DNA from: JAWRCU01 sp033542235
GTDB taxonomy: Bacteria > Pseudomonadota > Alphaproteobacteria > Rhizobiales > Rhizobiaceae
DNA: 64,000 nt
Direction: 5' to 3'
NCBI RefSeq assembly: GCF_033542235.1
Contig: NZ_JAWRCU010000003.1
Location: forward strand, 645,084 to 709,083
Part shown: positions 1 to 9,149 of the stretch, in pieces
Layout of the letters: every line of letters begins with the position of its first letter
How positions within the stretch are numbered: the stretch's first letter is position 1
Notes under the pieces: generated by a model
What the model was told of the DNA's origin: nothing
Seen by the model: the letters and a program-made list of their open reading frames with translations, nothing else
Databases searched by the model: none
Program-made: the position numbers and the translations under genes

Positions 1-213
1 GCGATCGACTCTCTGCCTGATCGCGCGGTGTTCTCCGTCTTCCGACGCACCAGCGAGACGCCCCTCTTCCGGATCGTCAAGGACCCCAGACTGGCGCGCA
101 AACAGGGAGCCTATTCAGTGGTCGCGGCGACCGGGTTGATCCTGAAGCGCGGCCAGGATCTGGCACGCGTGCTCGGCGTGTTCGACAACAAGCTCAGGCT
201 GGTGGAAGCCTAA
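1..213 (+). CDS. DUF2794 family protein, 3' end only
   Basis: The frame is open from base 1, so only the last 70 residues are here and the start lies outside the window. The block DRAVFSVFRRTSETPLFRI followed by LARKQGAYSVV matches what I remember of the conserved C-terminal core of the small alphaproteobacterial DUF2794 family, whose function is unknown. The gene ends at a TAA at 211-213. It converges on the acetyltransferase gene that follows, with only about 15 bases between the two stops. Family assignment is from recall of the motif. Confidence 0.75.
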   Translation, partial: AIDSLPDRAVFSVFRRTSETPLFRIVKDPRLARKQGAYSVVAATGLILKRGQDLARVLGVFDNKLRLVEA

Positions 214-228
214 GCAAGTTCTGCAGCG

Positions 229-819
229 TCACCCCTCTCCTCGGAACCTCCGTTCAGGCAGGGATTCGGGATCGGGAGGCGCGGCGGCGCCGCCGTTCAT
301 CGCCAGTTGCATGAAGACGGTGTCCAGCCAGCGGCCATGCTTGAAGCCGGAACCCTCGAGCCGGCCTGAATGGCGGAAGCCGAGGGCCTCGTGAAGCATG
401 ACTGACGGGCTGTCCGGTCTCCCGTCGCCGATCACCGCGACCATCTGGCGGAAACCGAGCCGTCTCGATTCCTCGATCAGCCGCATCATCAGTGCCCGGC
501 CAACGCCGCGGCCCTGGGCGCCCGGAGCGATATAAACGGAATTCTCGACGATGAAGCGATAGGCGGGCCGCGGCCGGAACGGCCCGGCATAGGCGTAGCC
601 TGCAACCATGCCGTCGAGTTCGGCGAGGAGATAAGGGAAGCCACCTGCCGCGAGCGCCTGGAAGCGCTTGCGCATCTCTGAGAGTGGCGGCGGGTCGAGC
701 TCGTAACTCGCAGTGCCGTGGCGCACAGCGTCGGCATAGATGTCGGTAATCGCCGGGAGATCGTCCTCGTGCGCGTTGCGGATCGGGATCGTTCCTGCCG
801 GACGGGAGGGGGTATTCAT
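229..819 (-). CDS. GNAT N-acetyltransferase, phosphinothricin acetyltransferase-like
   Basis: A 196-residue protein of the GCN5-related acetyltransferase fold, which moves an acetyl group from acetyl-CoA to an amine. It opens with IRNAHEDDLPAITDIYADAV, the usual start of the Pat/Bar-like branch. The acetyl-CoA pyrophosphate loop is visible as GAQGRGVGRALM near residues 100-112, then the family's VAVIGDGRPDSPSVMLHEALGF segment, ending with a W-x-D-T-V-F-M strand. Members acetylate phosphinothricin, methionine sulfoximine or related amino acids; the natural substrate here is unknown. A proline- and glutamate-containing tail of about 20 residues follows the fold. Confidence 0.85.
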   Translation of the reverse strand: MNTPSRPAGTIPIRNAHEDDLPAITDIYADAVRHGTASYELDPPPLSEMRKRFQALAAGGFPYLLAELDGMVAGYAYAGPFRPRPAYRFIVENSVYIAPGAQGRGVGRALMMRLIEESRRLGFRQMVAVIGDGRPDSPSVMLHEALGFRHSGRLEGSGFKHGRWLDTVFMQLAMNGGAAAPPDPESLPERRFRGEG

Positions 820-851
820 GGCCGCTATAACAGCAGCGCTGCCGGTATATG

Positions 852-875
852 AAAAGGGCGGCCCGAAGGCCGCCC
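852..875 (-). terminator. Rho-independent terminator of the Bax-inhibitor-1 gene
   Basis: Read on the minus strand this is an 8-bp perfect stem GGGCGGCC / GGCCGCCC closed by a TTCG tetraloop and followed directly by TTTT. It starts about 30 bases past the stop of the gene ending at 908, so it fits termination of that gene. Confidence 0.85.
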
Positions 876-907
876 AGTAATTTCGCTTGGGCCAGTTCGT
901 CCCGCTG

Positions 908-1654
908 CTACTGCCGATTGTTGCCGAGGAACTGCAGCAGGAACATGAACAGGTTGATGAAGTCGAGATAGAGCCTCAGCGCGCCCATGATCGCCTTGCG
1001 GCCGGCCACAAGCACGTCGTCGCCTTCCCAATACATCTCCTTGATCTTCTGCGTGTCGTAGGCGGTGAGCCCGGAGAACACCAGCACGCCGATCACCGAG
1101 ATGGCGAACTGCAGGGCGGAAGACTGCAGGAAGAGGTTGACCAGCGCAGCAATGATGATGCCGAACACGCCCATGATCAGGAACGAGCCCATGGCCGACA
1201 GGTCACGGCGCGTCGTATAGCCATAAAGCGACAGCGCACCGAAGGCGGCTGCGGTCACGAAGAAGGTCTGGGTGATGCTCTGCGCGGTGTAGACGAGGAA
1301 GATCGTCGACAACGACAGGCCAACAAGCGCCGCATAGACCCAGAAGGTGGTTTGGGCCGCCGAAACGCTCATCGTCTGAATGCGGAAGCTCAGGAAAAAG
1401 ACCAGCGCCAGCGGCGCGAAGATCACCACCCAGCGGAAGGCGCTGGCGTAGATGAGCTGGCCGAAGGGAGTGAGCTGGCCGTCCGACACGGCGAAATGGA
1501 AAGCGCCCCAGGCGGCAAGGCCGGTGATAACGAGGCCGAGCGCCATAAGGTTATAAACCTTGAGCATATAGGCGCGCAGGCCATCGTCGATTGCAGCGTC
1601 GGTGCGGGCGCCCATGTTGCCGACGCGGGATTGGTACTGGCGGGGATCAGCCAT
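908..1654 (-). CDS. Bax inhibitor-1 / YccA family membrane protein
   Basis: A 248-residue inner-membrane protein with about seven hydrophobic segments, the topology of the BI-1/TMBIM family (pH-sensitive calcium leak channels in studied members). The family signature appears near the C-terminus as SGLTAYDTQKIKEMY, and the protein ends LRLYLDFINLFMFLLQFLG. The start is supported by an AGAGGAAA ribosome site upstream of the ATG. It is a single gene with its own terminator at 852-875 and a repeat-containing spacer upstream. Confidence 0.92.
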   Translation of the reverse strand: MADPRQYQSRVGNMGARTDAAIDDGLRAYMLKVYNLMALGLVITGLAAWGAFHFAVSDGQLTPFGQLIYASAFRWVVIFAPLALVFFLSFRIQTMSVSAAQTTFWVYAALVGLSLSTIFLVYTAQSITQTFFVTAAAFGALSLYGYTTRRDLSAMGSFLIMGVFGIIIAALVNLFLQSSALQFAISVIGVLVFSGLTAYDTQKIKEMYWEGDDVLVAGRKAIMGALRLYLDFINLFMFLLQFLGNNRQ

Positions 1655-1829
1655 GGTTTCCTCTGTTGCTTCTGCCCCGTCGGGTGTCGGGCAACCTTGC
1701 CCAGGCGCCGCTGGCGGGGCTCCAGCATGCCTGTGCGCAAATATGATCTTTTCCTACGACAAGAACAAGACCTGTAACGGCGGGAAATGCTCCGTGAGCA
1801 GATTAAATCTGCGTCATCTGCGCAAGCAA

Positions 1830-1939
1830 ATAGCGAGTGGCCAGTAGCGAATAGCGAGTGGCGAGTAGCGAATAGAAGCTGGAGCGAGCACCGACCAGGT
1901 CAGGTCCCTATCCCCCTACTCGCTACTCGCCACTCGCGC
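1830..1939. repeat. Inverted repeat built of short tandem GCGAGTRGC units
   Basis: The left part holds several copies of a roughly 8-base unit of the form AGCGAGTGG / AGTAGCGAAT. The right part, about 50 bases further on, holds the reverse complement (CTACTCGCTACTCGCCACTCG). The two halves can pair into a long imperfect hairpin. It lies between the divergently oriented 5' end at 1654 and the 3' end at 1943. The unit sequence differs from the similar structure at 12426-12538, but the architecture is the same. Confidence 0.75.
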
Positions 1940-1942
1940 ATC

Positions 1943-4492
1943 CTACAGATTTCGCAACACCGGTGCCGCCTTGTGTCCCAGCACGCGCCACGTCCCGATC
2001 AGGCCGATCCCGACGGTGAAGACGAGCGCTGTGGCAATCGTCGCGACCGCCACTTCCGGCTGGAAGCGGGACGGCAGCGTCATGACGTGGGCGACGACGA
2101 ACCAGGCTGCGACGCCGCCGGCAAAGAGCGCGAAGACAGCCGTTGCCAACCCGATCAGCGCATATTCCAGCGAGAATGCGGTAATCAGAGTTCGCCTGGT
2201 GGCGCCGAGCGTCTTCAGAACGACGGCGTCATGGATGCGCGCGCGGTTTCCGGCGGCGAGCGCTCCGGCCAGCACCAGCACGGAAGCGATCAGCGCCACG
2301 CTCGCCGCGGCGCGGATGGCCGTGCCCAGTTCTGCGACGAGGCGATTGATGATATCGAGCGCATCTTTGACCCGCACGGTCGTGACCGCTGGGAAGGCAC
2401 GGGTGACCGCATTCAATATGCGTGCCTCGTCGGCCGTCGTGGCGTCCTTCTCCGTCAACGTCGCCAGCCACGAATGCGGCGCGCCGGCGAAAGTATTGGG
2501 CGAAAAGATCATCACGAAGTTGATGCTCATCGATTCCCACTCGACCCGACGGAAATTGGCGATCTTCGCGGTAATGTTGCGGCCGAGCACGTTGACGGTG
2601 ATGGTATCGCCAATCTTCAGCCCGATCTGCTGGCCCTCGTCTGCCGAAAATGAGACCAACGGCTCGCCGGAATAATCCTTGGGCCACCAGGCGCCTTGCG
2701 TTACTGTCGCATTCTCCGGGACGGAATCGGCATAGGTGATCCCGCGGTCGCCGTGCAGCACCCAGGCTCCCTCCGGCGGCACGGTGAGCTTGTCGGCAGC
2801 GACGCCGTTGATCGCCATCACCCTGCCGCGCAGCATGGGCACCTTCGACAGCACGCCGCCCGGCGCTTCGCGGGCGATCAGCTCAGCGAAGGGGTCGATC
2901 TCGGCCGCCTGGATATCGACGAAGAAAAAGTTCGGCGCGCGCTCCGGCAGGCTGCCCGAGATCTGCCGGCGCAGGTCCCCGTCGATCATTGCGAGGGTGA
3001 CAAGCAAGGTGAGGCCAAGGCCGAGCGAGAGAACGACGGATGAGGTGAGCGCGCCCGGCCGATGGATGTTGCCGATGGCGAGCCTCAACGCCGTCGATCT
3101 GACGCGCGGGCTCTTGCGGGCCAGCCACTGCACCAGCCAGCTGACCCCGCGCAGCACGATGAAGGCGAAGACCGTCGAGCCCACGAAGATCATGGCGATC
3201 CGTTTGTCGTCGGCGAACAGTATGGCGAGCGCTGCCAAGGCGCAGACGATCAGCCCGGCAGCCAGAATATAGGCAAGGCGCGGCAGGCCGCGACCTTCGA
3301 AGCCCATCTCGCGGAACAGCGCTGTGGGCGGCACGTCGCGGGAGCGGCCGAGAGGAAGGATCGCGAAAGCGAGCGTGACGAGGAATCCGAAGAGGGCGGC
3401 GATCGCCAGCGCGCCCGGATAGATCCCTCCTTCGGCCGGCACAGGAACTATCGAGGCCAGAAACGCGCTGGCGGCGAAGGGCATCGCAGCCCCGACGGCG
3501 AGACCGATGAGGATACCAAACGCTGCAATCAGCATGATCTGCACGAGGTAGATGGTAAAGACGAAACCGCCGGACGCGCCGAGGCTCTTGAAGGTGGCGA
3601 TCACGCCGCGCTTGCCTTCGAGATAGGCGCGCACGGCATTTGCGACGCCGACGCCGCCGACCACCAGCGCGGTCAGGCCGACCAGGGTCAGGAATTGCGA
3701 GAAGCGCTCGATATTGGCCGAGAGAGCAGGGGCGGCATTGTCGCGTGTGCGCACGCTCCAGCCAGCCTCCGGGAAGCTCGCATCTGCGCCCTCGCGGATT
3801 ACGGCAAGCTCGCCTGCGCTAGCTGGTTTGGGCAGCCTGACCTTGTAGGCGCTGGTGTAGAGGCTGCCTGGCTGGACGAGCCCGGTCGCGCGCAGAGCAT
3901 CGAGCGAGACGAGCAGGCGCGGCGCGAAGCCGAAACCGTCCGAGGCCGCATCGGGCTCCGTCACGAGCAGGGCGCGCAATTCAAATGTAGCGCTCCCGAC
4001 CTTTATCCTGTCGCCAACCTTCAGGCCGAGGCGCTCGAGCAATATATCGGGCGCGGCTGCGCCGAACACGCCCGCCTTCTCCGCAAAGAGATCGACTGGA
4101 GCGAGGGCCGGTGTCGTCACGAGCGCGCCGTAAAGCGGATAGGCCGCATCGACAGCCTTGACCTCGACCAACGCCTGATCCGAGCCATCGGCAAGACGGG
4201 CCATGGATCGCATGGATATGGATTCGGCGACGGTGCCGAGGTCGGAGAGATAGGCTTTCTCGGCGGGCGTTGCCGGGCGCTGGACAAGCTCGAATCGCAG
4301 GTCGCCGCCGAGCAGCGATTGGCCTTCGTCGGCGACGCCGGCGCTGATTGACTGCGCTACCGAATTGACGCCGCCGATCGCCGCCACGCCAAGGGCGATG
4401 CAGGTGAGGAAGATAAGGAACCCCGATAGGCCGCCGCGCATCTCGCGGAGCGAGAAGCGGATTGCGAGGCGGAATGTGTGGAGCGGCGCCAC
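1943..4492 (-). CDS. ybbP: ABC transporter permease of the YbbP / FtsX type
   Basis: An 849-residue permease with a membrane segment near the N-terminus (about 20-40), a large periplasmic region, three segments around 265-390, further ones around 400-460, a second periplasmic region, and a final three-helix FtsX block near 715-840. This duplicated MacB-PCD/FtsX layout is that of YbbP, partner of the ATPase YbbA. The start is a GTG three bases after the ybbA stop, so the two are co-transcribed. Together with the divergent tesA this recreates the tesA / ybbA-ybbP arrangement known from E. coli. Substrate is not established; such transporters usually act on lipids or lipoproteins. Confidence 0.9.
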   Translation of the reverse strand: MAPLHTFRLAIRFSLREMRGGLSGFLIFLTCIALGVAAIGGVNSVAQSISAGVADEGQSLLGGDLRFELVQRPATPAEKAYLSDLGTVAESISMRSMARLADGSDQALVEVKAVDAAYPLYGALVTTPALAPVDLFAEKAGVFGAAAPDILLERLGLKVGDRIKVGSATFELRALLVTEPDAASDGFGFAPRLLVSLDALRATGLVQPGSLYTSAYKVRLPKPASAGELAVIREGADASFPEAGWSVRTRDNAAPALSANIERFSQFLTLVGLTALVVGGVGVANAVRAYLEGKRGVIATFKSLGASGGFVFTIYLVQIMLIAAFGILIGLAVGAAMPFAASAFLASIVPVPAEGGIYPGALAIAALFGFLVTLAFAILPLGRSRDVPPTALFREMGFEGRGLPRLAYILAAGLIVCALAALAILFADDKRIAMIFVGSTVFAFIVLRGVSWLVQWLARKSPRVRSTALRLAIGNIHRPGALTSSVVLSLGLGLTLLVTLAMIDGDLRRQISGSLPERAPNFFFVDIQAAEIDPFAELIAREAPGGVLSKVPMLRGRVMAINGVAADKLTVPPEGAWVLHGDRGITYADSVPENATVTQGAWWPKDYSGEPLVSFSADEGQQIGLKIGDTITVNVLGRNITAKIANFRRVEWESMSINFVMIFSPNTFAGAPHSWLATLTEKDATTADEARILNAVTRAFPAVTTVRVKDALDIINRLVAELGTAIRAAASVALIASVLVLAGALAAGNRARIHDAVVLKTLGATRRTLITAFSLEYALIGLATAVFALFAGGVAAWFVVAHVMTLPSRFQPEVAVATIATALVFTVGIGLIGTWRVLGHKAAPVLRNL

Positions 4493-4495
4493 GGC

Positions 4496-5194
4496 CTACG
4501 CCGAAACCGCCTGCAGCGCCGGCGCGCTCTCGATCCGCCCCGAGCGCATGGCAATTTGCAGGCTGCAGCGCCCGGCGAGCGCGACGTCGTGCGTCACGAG
4601 CAACAGCGTCATGCCTCGCTCCTTGGCCTTGGCGAAGAGCAGGTCGGCAATCTGGCGGCCGGTCGCCTGGTCGAGATTGCCGGTCGGCTCGTCCGCGATC
4701 AGGATCGCCGGATCCGGCGCCAGCGCACGGGCAATCGCCACGCGCTGCTGCTCGCCGCCGGAAAGCTCGCTTGGATAGTGGGTGACCCGGTTGCTGAGCC
4801 CCACCGCCTCAAGCTCCCGCGCGGCCACCGCGAACGGATCCGGATGGCCGGCGAGCTCAAGCGGCACCGCGACGTTCTCGAGCGCGGTCATATTTGGGAT
4901 CAGGTGAAACGACTGGAACACGATGCCGATGTTCCTGCCGCGGAAAGCGGCGATCTGGTCCTCGCTCTTGCCGTTCAACGTCTCTCCGGCAACGCTGACC
5001 GTGCCCGCGTCGACCCGTTCCAGCCCCGCGACGACCATCAGCAGCGTCGATTTCCCGGAGCCCGACGGTCCGACTATTCCGGTCGCCTCGCCCTTTTCGA
5101 CGTCAAGGCTGACGCCCTTCAGCACATGAACCGCCGAGGCGCCTTCGCCCAGCGTCAGCGACACGTCCTTCAACTGAATGACGGGTTCTGTCAC
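4496..5194 (-). CDS. ybbA: ABC transporter ATP-binding protein YbbA
   Basis: A 232-residue ATPase. The Walker A motif is GPSGSGKSTL near residue 41, the signature motif LSGGEQQRVAIARAL is near 143, and Walker B is ILIADEPTGNLD near 166, followed by the H-loop VTHD. It belongs to the LolD/MacB/YbbA class that powers FtsX-type permeases, and the gene for its permease follows three bases later. The start is a GTG. Its 5' end faces tesA across about 60 bases, so both transcripts must start within that short gap. Confidence 0.93.
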   Translation of the reverse strand: MTEPVIQLKDVSLTLGEGASAVHVLKGVSLDVEKGEATGIVGPSGSGKSTLLMVVAGLERVDAGTVSVAGETLNGKSEDQIAAFRGRNIGIVFQSFHLIPNMTALENVAVPLELAGHPDPFAVAARELEAVGLSNRVTHYPSELSGGEQQRVAIARALAPDPAILIADEPTGNLDQATGRQIADLLFAKAKERGMTLLLVTHDVALAGRCSLQIAMRSGRIESAPALQAVSA

Positions 5195-5256
5195 AAATCG
5201 GGCCCTATATTGACGTGAGACACTGCGAGTGGTCAGTCAAATATGGGTTGGCGTCC

Positions 5257-5898
5257 ATGGCTTTCAAATTCACGCTGCGCGTTTTCCTGTCGGCTGCTTT
5301 CCTGTTCCTTTCAGGCATGATGGCCTTCGCCGAGCCCTATCGCATCGTCGGCTTCGGCGACAGCCTGATGGCCGGCTTCGGCCTCGGTCCGGGGGAGGGC
5401 TTTACGGAAAAGCTGCAGGCGGCGCTTAAGTCGAAGGGGATAAATGCCGAAGTGGCGAATGCGGGTGTTTCGGGCGACACGAGCAGCGGCGGGTTGTCGA
5501 GGCTCGACTGGTCTGTTCCGGACGGCACTCAGCTCGTCATCCTCGAACTTGGCGCCAACGATATGTTGCGCGGCACCGCACCCGAGATTGTCAGGAAGAA
5601 CCTCGACGCGATGATCGCCAGGCTCAAGGCGCGCAAGATTCCGGTGTTGCTCGTCGGCATGCTTGCAGCCCCCAATCTCGGGGCCGGTTACAGCGCCGCC
5701 TTCAACTCGATCTATCCTGATCTCGCTGAAAAATACGGGATTCCGCTCTACCCGTTCTTTCTCGAAGGGGTCGCAGCCGACTCGCGATATCTGCAGGCGG
5801 ACGGCTTGCATCCCAACGCAAGGGGTGTCGACCGTATCGTCGAAAACATCTTGCCATCAGTCGAGAAGTTGATCGCGGCAAAGCCCGACAATTCCTGA
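5257..5898 (+). CDS. tesA: Arylesterase / acyl-CoA thioesterase I, SGNH hydrolase
   Basis: A periplasmic SGNH hydrolase of 213 residues. A signal peptide (MAFKFTLRVFLSAAFLFLSG, cut after AFA) argues for the ATG at 5257 rather than the in-frame GTG at 5215. The four catalytic blocks are present: FGDSLMAG with the nucleophile Ser, the block II glycine in SGDTSSGG, the block III Asn in LGANDMLRG, and the Asp-His pair in DGLHPN. The E. coli homologue hydrolyses acyl-CoAs and aryl esters. It is divergent from ybbA-ybbP, as in many proteobacteria. Confidence 0.9.
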   Translation: MAFKFTLRVFLSAAFLFLSGMMAFAEPYRIVGFGDSLMAGFGLGPGEGFTEKLQAALKSKGINAEVANAGVSGDTSSGGLSRLDWSVPDGTQLVILELGANDMLRGTAPEIVRKNLDAMIARLKARKIPVLLVGMLAAPNLGAGYSAAFNSIYPDLAEKYGIPLYPFFLEGVAADSRYLQADGLHPNARGVDRIVENILPSVEKLIAAKPDNS

Positions 5899-5931
5899 TT
5901 CATTCTCTATCGCCACGACCAGGTCCCCATG

Positions 5932-5952
5932 CTAGCGCATCGGGCCGAAAAG
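5932..5952 (+). repeat. Fragment of the GCATCGGACCGAAAAG repeat family
   Basis: The string CTAGCGCATCGGGCCGAAAA matches the first arm of the repeat found in fuller form at 17600, 18998, 33646 and 52814. Only about 20 bases are recognisable, so this is a remnant or a chance match. Confidence 0.35.
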
Positions 5953-6010
5953 AATGCTCACGCGGCGCGTGACGATCGATCATGCGCCGCCAGCCGATCG
6001 AAAAGGTTTC

Positions 6011-6511
6011 ATGACGGTCATGGGTGATTTCCCCGTCGATATCGCTGTGCTGGCGTCCGCACAGCACGAACGGCTGCTCACGCTGAACAACGAGCACGCC
6101 GCGGAACTATCCTGGCTGGAGGCGGACGAATTTCGCCAGCTCGTCGCAGAAGCGTTCCTGGCACGCACGATCGGCGATTGCGACGCGTTCCTGATCGCCT
6201 TCGACCAGGGTGCGGACTACTGGAGCCCCAATTACCAATGGTTCCGCAGCCGCTATCCGCGCTTCGTCTACGTCGACCGTGTCGTCGTGGCGCCTGCCGC
6301 GCGGGGCCGCGGGCTGGCGAGGCGGCTTTATGAGCATCTGTTCGAAAAGGCCCGCGCCGCGGGTCATTCGCTGGTGACTTGCGAGGTGAACGCCGAGCCG
6401 CCGAACCCAGCCTCGGACGCGTTTCACGCCGCGCTCGGTTTCGACCCGGTGGGGAGCGCCGCCATCGACGGCGGCAAGAAGACCGTCCGCTATTTCGTCC
6501 GCAAGCTGTGA
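6011..6511 (+). CDS. GNAT family acetyltransferase
   Basis: A 166-residue acetyltransferase. The acetyl-CoA loop is VVAPAARGRGLARRLYEHLF near residues 95-114, preceded by FVYVDRVVV and followed by a strand with VNAEPPNPASDAFHAALGF. I chose the ATG at 6011 because an AAAAGG lies about six bases upstream; an in-frame ATG exists at 5954. The fold is clear and the substrate is not. Members of this branch (COG3818-like) are often annotated only as predicted acetyltransferases. Confidence 0.85.
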   Translation: MTVMGDFPVDIAVLASAQHERLLTLNNEHAAELSWLEADEFRQLVAEAFLARTIGDCDAFLIAFDQGADYWSPNYQWFRSRYPRFVYVDRVVVAPAARGRGLARRLYEHLFEKARAAGHSLVTCEVNAEPPNPASDAFHAALGFDPVGSAAIDGGKKTVRYFVRKL

Positions 6512-6654
6512 GCCGGGTGGCCCACCGCCAAAGCGGTCGGTAAAGCACTCTGTCCAGATTTTTTTGCGGGCATTCGAGATGATTCGGCAATGACTTGTTA
6601 ACTATCTCGGCGTCTTGTGGTCGGAACCAATCTCGTTTGCCGCGGTTTGCCTAC

Positions 6655-6972
6655 ATGATTTCGCTCAGCACATTTGGCAGGTTTCTCGGGTGGGCCGCTA
6701 TCCTGGCTGTCTGGGGTGCCGCCACGCTCACCAGCAGTGCCGCTCCGGCTCGACCGGAGACGGTCACGCAGCACAAGCGGGTGATGCAAGACGAAAGCCG
6801 CACTCCCCGAAAGTCCCGGTCCGATGCAGAGCAGCGATTTGACGGCTCCTTTTACGGGGTCGATCCGATTGTGACGGGGCCAGTGAGCGCCGCCTTCAAG
6901 GAACGGCAGAGGAGGGCGCATTGCGCCGAGGCGGTGTGGCCAAACATTCCGGCCACTTGCTACCCGGATTGA
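6655..6972 (+). CDS. Small secreted hypothetical protein
   Basis: A 105-residue protein. The first 30 residues form a signal peptide (hydrophobic WAAILAVWGAATL, then Ala-rich TSSAA). The rest is polar, and it ends in HCAEAVWPNIPATCY, where the two Cys could form a disulfide. C-x-W-P-x-I-P-x-x-C tails of this kind occur in small exported proteins of rhizobia. I do not recognise a function. The stop is one base away from the stop of the convergent peptidase gene. Confidence 0.6.
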   Translation: MISLSTFGRFLGWAAILAVWGAATLTSSAAPARPETVTQHKRVMQDESRTPRKSRSDAEQRFDGSFYGVDPIVTGPVSAAFKERQRRAHCAEAVWPNIPATCYPD

Positions 6973-6973
6973 G

Positions 6974-9031
6974 CTATCCCAATCCCCGCTTCGCCATCAT
7001 TGCATCGGCGGTCGGCATCTTGCCGCGGAACGCCATGTACAGGGCTTCCGGATCCTGCGAGCCGCCGGCGGCGTAGATGTGCTTCTTCAGCCTGGCGGCG
7101 AGTTCGGGGTTGAAAGCGTCGCCCGTCTCCTCGAAGGCCGCGAAAGCATCGGCGTCGAGCACTTCCGACCACATGTAGGAATAGTAGCCGGCCGAATAGC
7201 TGTCGCCGGCGAAAACGTGGCCGAAATGCGGGGTGCGGTGCCGCATGGGGATCGCCGCGGGCATGCCGAGCTTTTCCAGCGTTTCGGCCTCGAAGGCGAG
7301 CGGCTCGGCCGGCGCATTGGCCTGTGCATGATACGCCATGTCGACCAGCGCCGAGGCGGTGAACTCGACAGTGGCGAAGCCGGCGTCGAAGGTTCGGGCG
7401 GCGAGCATCTTGTCGATCAATGCCTTCGGCATGGGCTCGCCGGTCTTGTGGTGCAGCGCGTGCTTCGCAATCACTTCGGGGACCGTCAGCCAATGCTCGT
7501 AGAGTTGCGAAGGCAGCTCGACGAAATCGCGACTGACGGAGGTGCCCGACACTGACGGCCATGTGACTTCGGAGAGCATGCCGTGCAAGGCGTGTCCGAA
7601 TTCGTGGAACAGGGTCTTCGCCTCGTCCAGCGACAGCAAGGCCGGCTGGCCGGCGCCCGGTTTGGCGAAATTCATGATGTTGTAGATCACCGGCCGCGCG
7701 CCCTTGCCGAGCCGATAGGCCGAGTCGAGCGCACTCATCCAGGCGCCCGAGCGCTTGGAAGGCCGCGCGAAATAGTCAGCGAGAAAGGTGGCGCGGTGGG
7801 TTCCGTCAGGGTCGAGCACCTCGAAGACGCGCACGTCGGGATGCCAGGCGGCGATGCCGGACTTTTCCTCGAAGCGCACGCCGAACAGCCGCGTCGCGAC
7901 GTCGAAGCAGGCCGCTATGACACGCTCGAGCTGCAGAAAGGGCTTCAGCTCCGCCTCGTCAAAGGCGAATTTCGCCTGGCGCAGCTTCTCCTGGAAATAG
8001 CGCCAGTCCCAACCGGCGATCGGATCGTTCTGGCCGGCTTTGGCAGCGATCCGCTGCATCTCGGCCTGGTCCTGCGCGGCCTTCTCCCGGGCGCGCTGCC
8101 AGACCGGGTCGAGCAGGCCAAAGACGGCGGCCGGCGTCTTCGCCATGGTGTCGTCGAGCTTCAACGCCGCGTAGCTGTCATAGCCAAGCAATTTCGCTTT
8201 CTCGGCGCGCAGCGCCAGCGTCCTCGCCACGACCTCCCGGTTGTCGGTCGGCCCGCCATTCTCGCCGCGGCCGATGAAGGCACGGAAGGCGATCTCGCGC
8301 AGGTCGCGCCGATCGGAGAAGGTGGTGAACGGCTCATAGATCGAGCGCGACAGCGTCACCGCGTAGCGCCCCTTCTCGCCCCGCGCCTCCGCGGCCTCGG
8401 CCATCGCGCCTTTCAGGAAATCCGGCAGGCCGGCGACATCCTTCTCGTCGAGGAAGAGCGCCCAGTTCTTCTCGTTGGCGAGCACGTTCTGCCCGAAGCG
8501 CGCGCCGAGCGAGGCGAGCTCTTCGTTGATCGTGGCGAGCCGCGCCTTGCCTTGTTCGTCGAGCTTCGCGCCGGAGCGGACGAAGTTTCTCCAGGTGAGC
8601 TCCAGCACGCGCAGCGTCTCGGAATCAAGGGCGAGCGTGCCGCGCTTTTCATAGAGACCGTCGATCCGGGCGAACAGCGCCGGGTTCATGGCGATCGCGG
8701 AATAGTGCCTCGCCATCTTCGGTGCGATCTCGCGCTCCACCTCCTGGATCAGATCGTTGGTATGGGCACCGGCCCGCAGCCAGAAGATCGATGAGACATG
8801 GCTCAGCGCTTCGCCGGAAAGCTCGAGCGGCACGAGCGTGTTTTGAAGCGTGGGCGCTTCCGTATTGCCGGCGATCGCCGCAATTTCCTGCGCGTGAGCG
8901 GCTAGGGCGGCGTCAAACACGGGCCGAAACTGATCCTCGGAAAACTGCGCAAAGTCGGGCAGGCCAAGCGCTCCGGTCCAGTGGGTGAGGGGATGTCGGG
9001 AAAGGTCGATTGCGGCGGCGTTCTCGGTCAT
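6974..9031 (-). CDS. M3 family zinc oligopeptidase (oligopeptidase A / Dcp type)
   Basis: A cytoplasmic metallopeptidase of 685 residues that cleaves short peptides, probably in peptide recycling. The zinc site is LFHEFGHALHGM near residue 475, with the HExxH-type pair in HEFGH and the conserved downstream Glu in DFVELPSQLYEHW. The tyrosine/histidine block GDSYSAGYYSYMWSEVLDAD near the C-terminus is characteristic of M3 enzymes. I placed the start at MTENAAAIDL, since the upstream in-frame extension is arginine-rich and unlike the family. Length fits OpdA/Dcp (about 680). Confidence 0.93.
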   Translation of the reverse strand: MTENAAAIDLSRHPLTHWTGALGLPDFAQFSEDQFRPVFDAALAAHAQEIAAIAGNTEAPTLQNTLVPLELSGEALSHVSSIFWLRAGAHTNDLIQEVEREIAPKMARHYSAIAMNPALFARIDGLYEKRGTLALDSETLRVLELTWRNFVRSGAKLDEQGKARLATINEELASLGARFGQNVLANEKNWALFLDEKDVAGLPDFLKGAMAEAAEARGEKGRYAVTLSRSIYEPFTTFSDRRDLREIAFRAFIGRGENGGPTDNREVVARTLALRAEKAKLLGYDSYAALKLDDTMAKTPAAVFGLLDPVWQRAREKAAQDQAEMQRIAAKAGQNDPIAGWDWRYFQEKLRQAKFAFDEAELKPFLQLERVIAACFDVATRLFGVRFEEKSGIAAWHPDVRVFEVLDPDGTHRATFLADYFARPSKRSGAWMSALDSAYRLGKGARPVIYNIMNFAKPGAGQPALLSLDEAKTLFHEFGHALHGMLSEVTWPSVSGTSVSRDFVELPSQLYEHWLTVPEVIAKHALHHKTGEPMPKALIDKMLAARTFDAGFATVEFTASALVDMAYHAQANAPAEPLAFEAETLEKLGMPAAIPMRHRTPHFGHVFAGDSYSAGYYSYMWSEVLDADAFAAFEETGDAFNPELAARLKKHIYAAGGSQDPEALYMAFRGKMPTADAMMAKRGLG

Positions 9032-9149
9032 CAGAACTTCGGATCGTTGGCGGGAGCGGCGGATCGATCCACGGCATGTAGGCCGATGCGACCCCGGCCG
9101 CAACCATCTTGGGGAATCCGGCCGCCAAGATGATCGGTCATGACACCAG

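Noticed and set aside
887..1777. Long plus-strand frame of 296 codons over the Bax-inhibitor gene
   Set aside because: It is the shadow of a GC-rich gene on the other strand, rich in Glu/Arg/His, with no recognisable domain. The minus-strand protein has clear membrane helices and the family motif.
3062..4351. Long plus-strand frame of 429 codons over the YbbP gene
   Set aside because: Antisense shadow with Arg/Asp/Glu-rich composition; the minus-strand permease is convincing.
7583..8794. Plus-strand frame of 403 codons over the M3 peptidase
   Set aside because: Antisense shadow; no motif, and the HEFGH zinc site is on the opposite strand.
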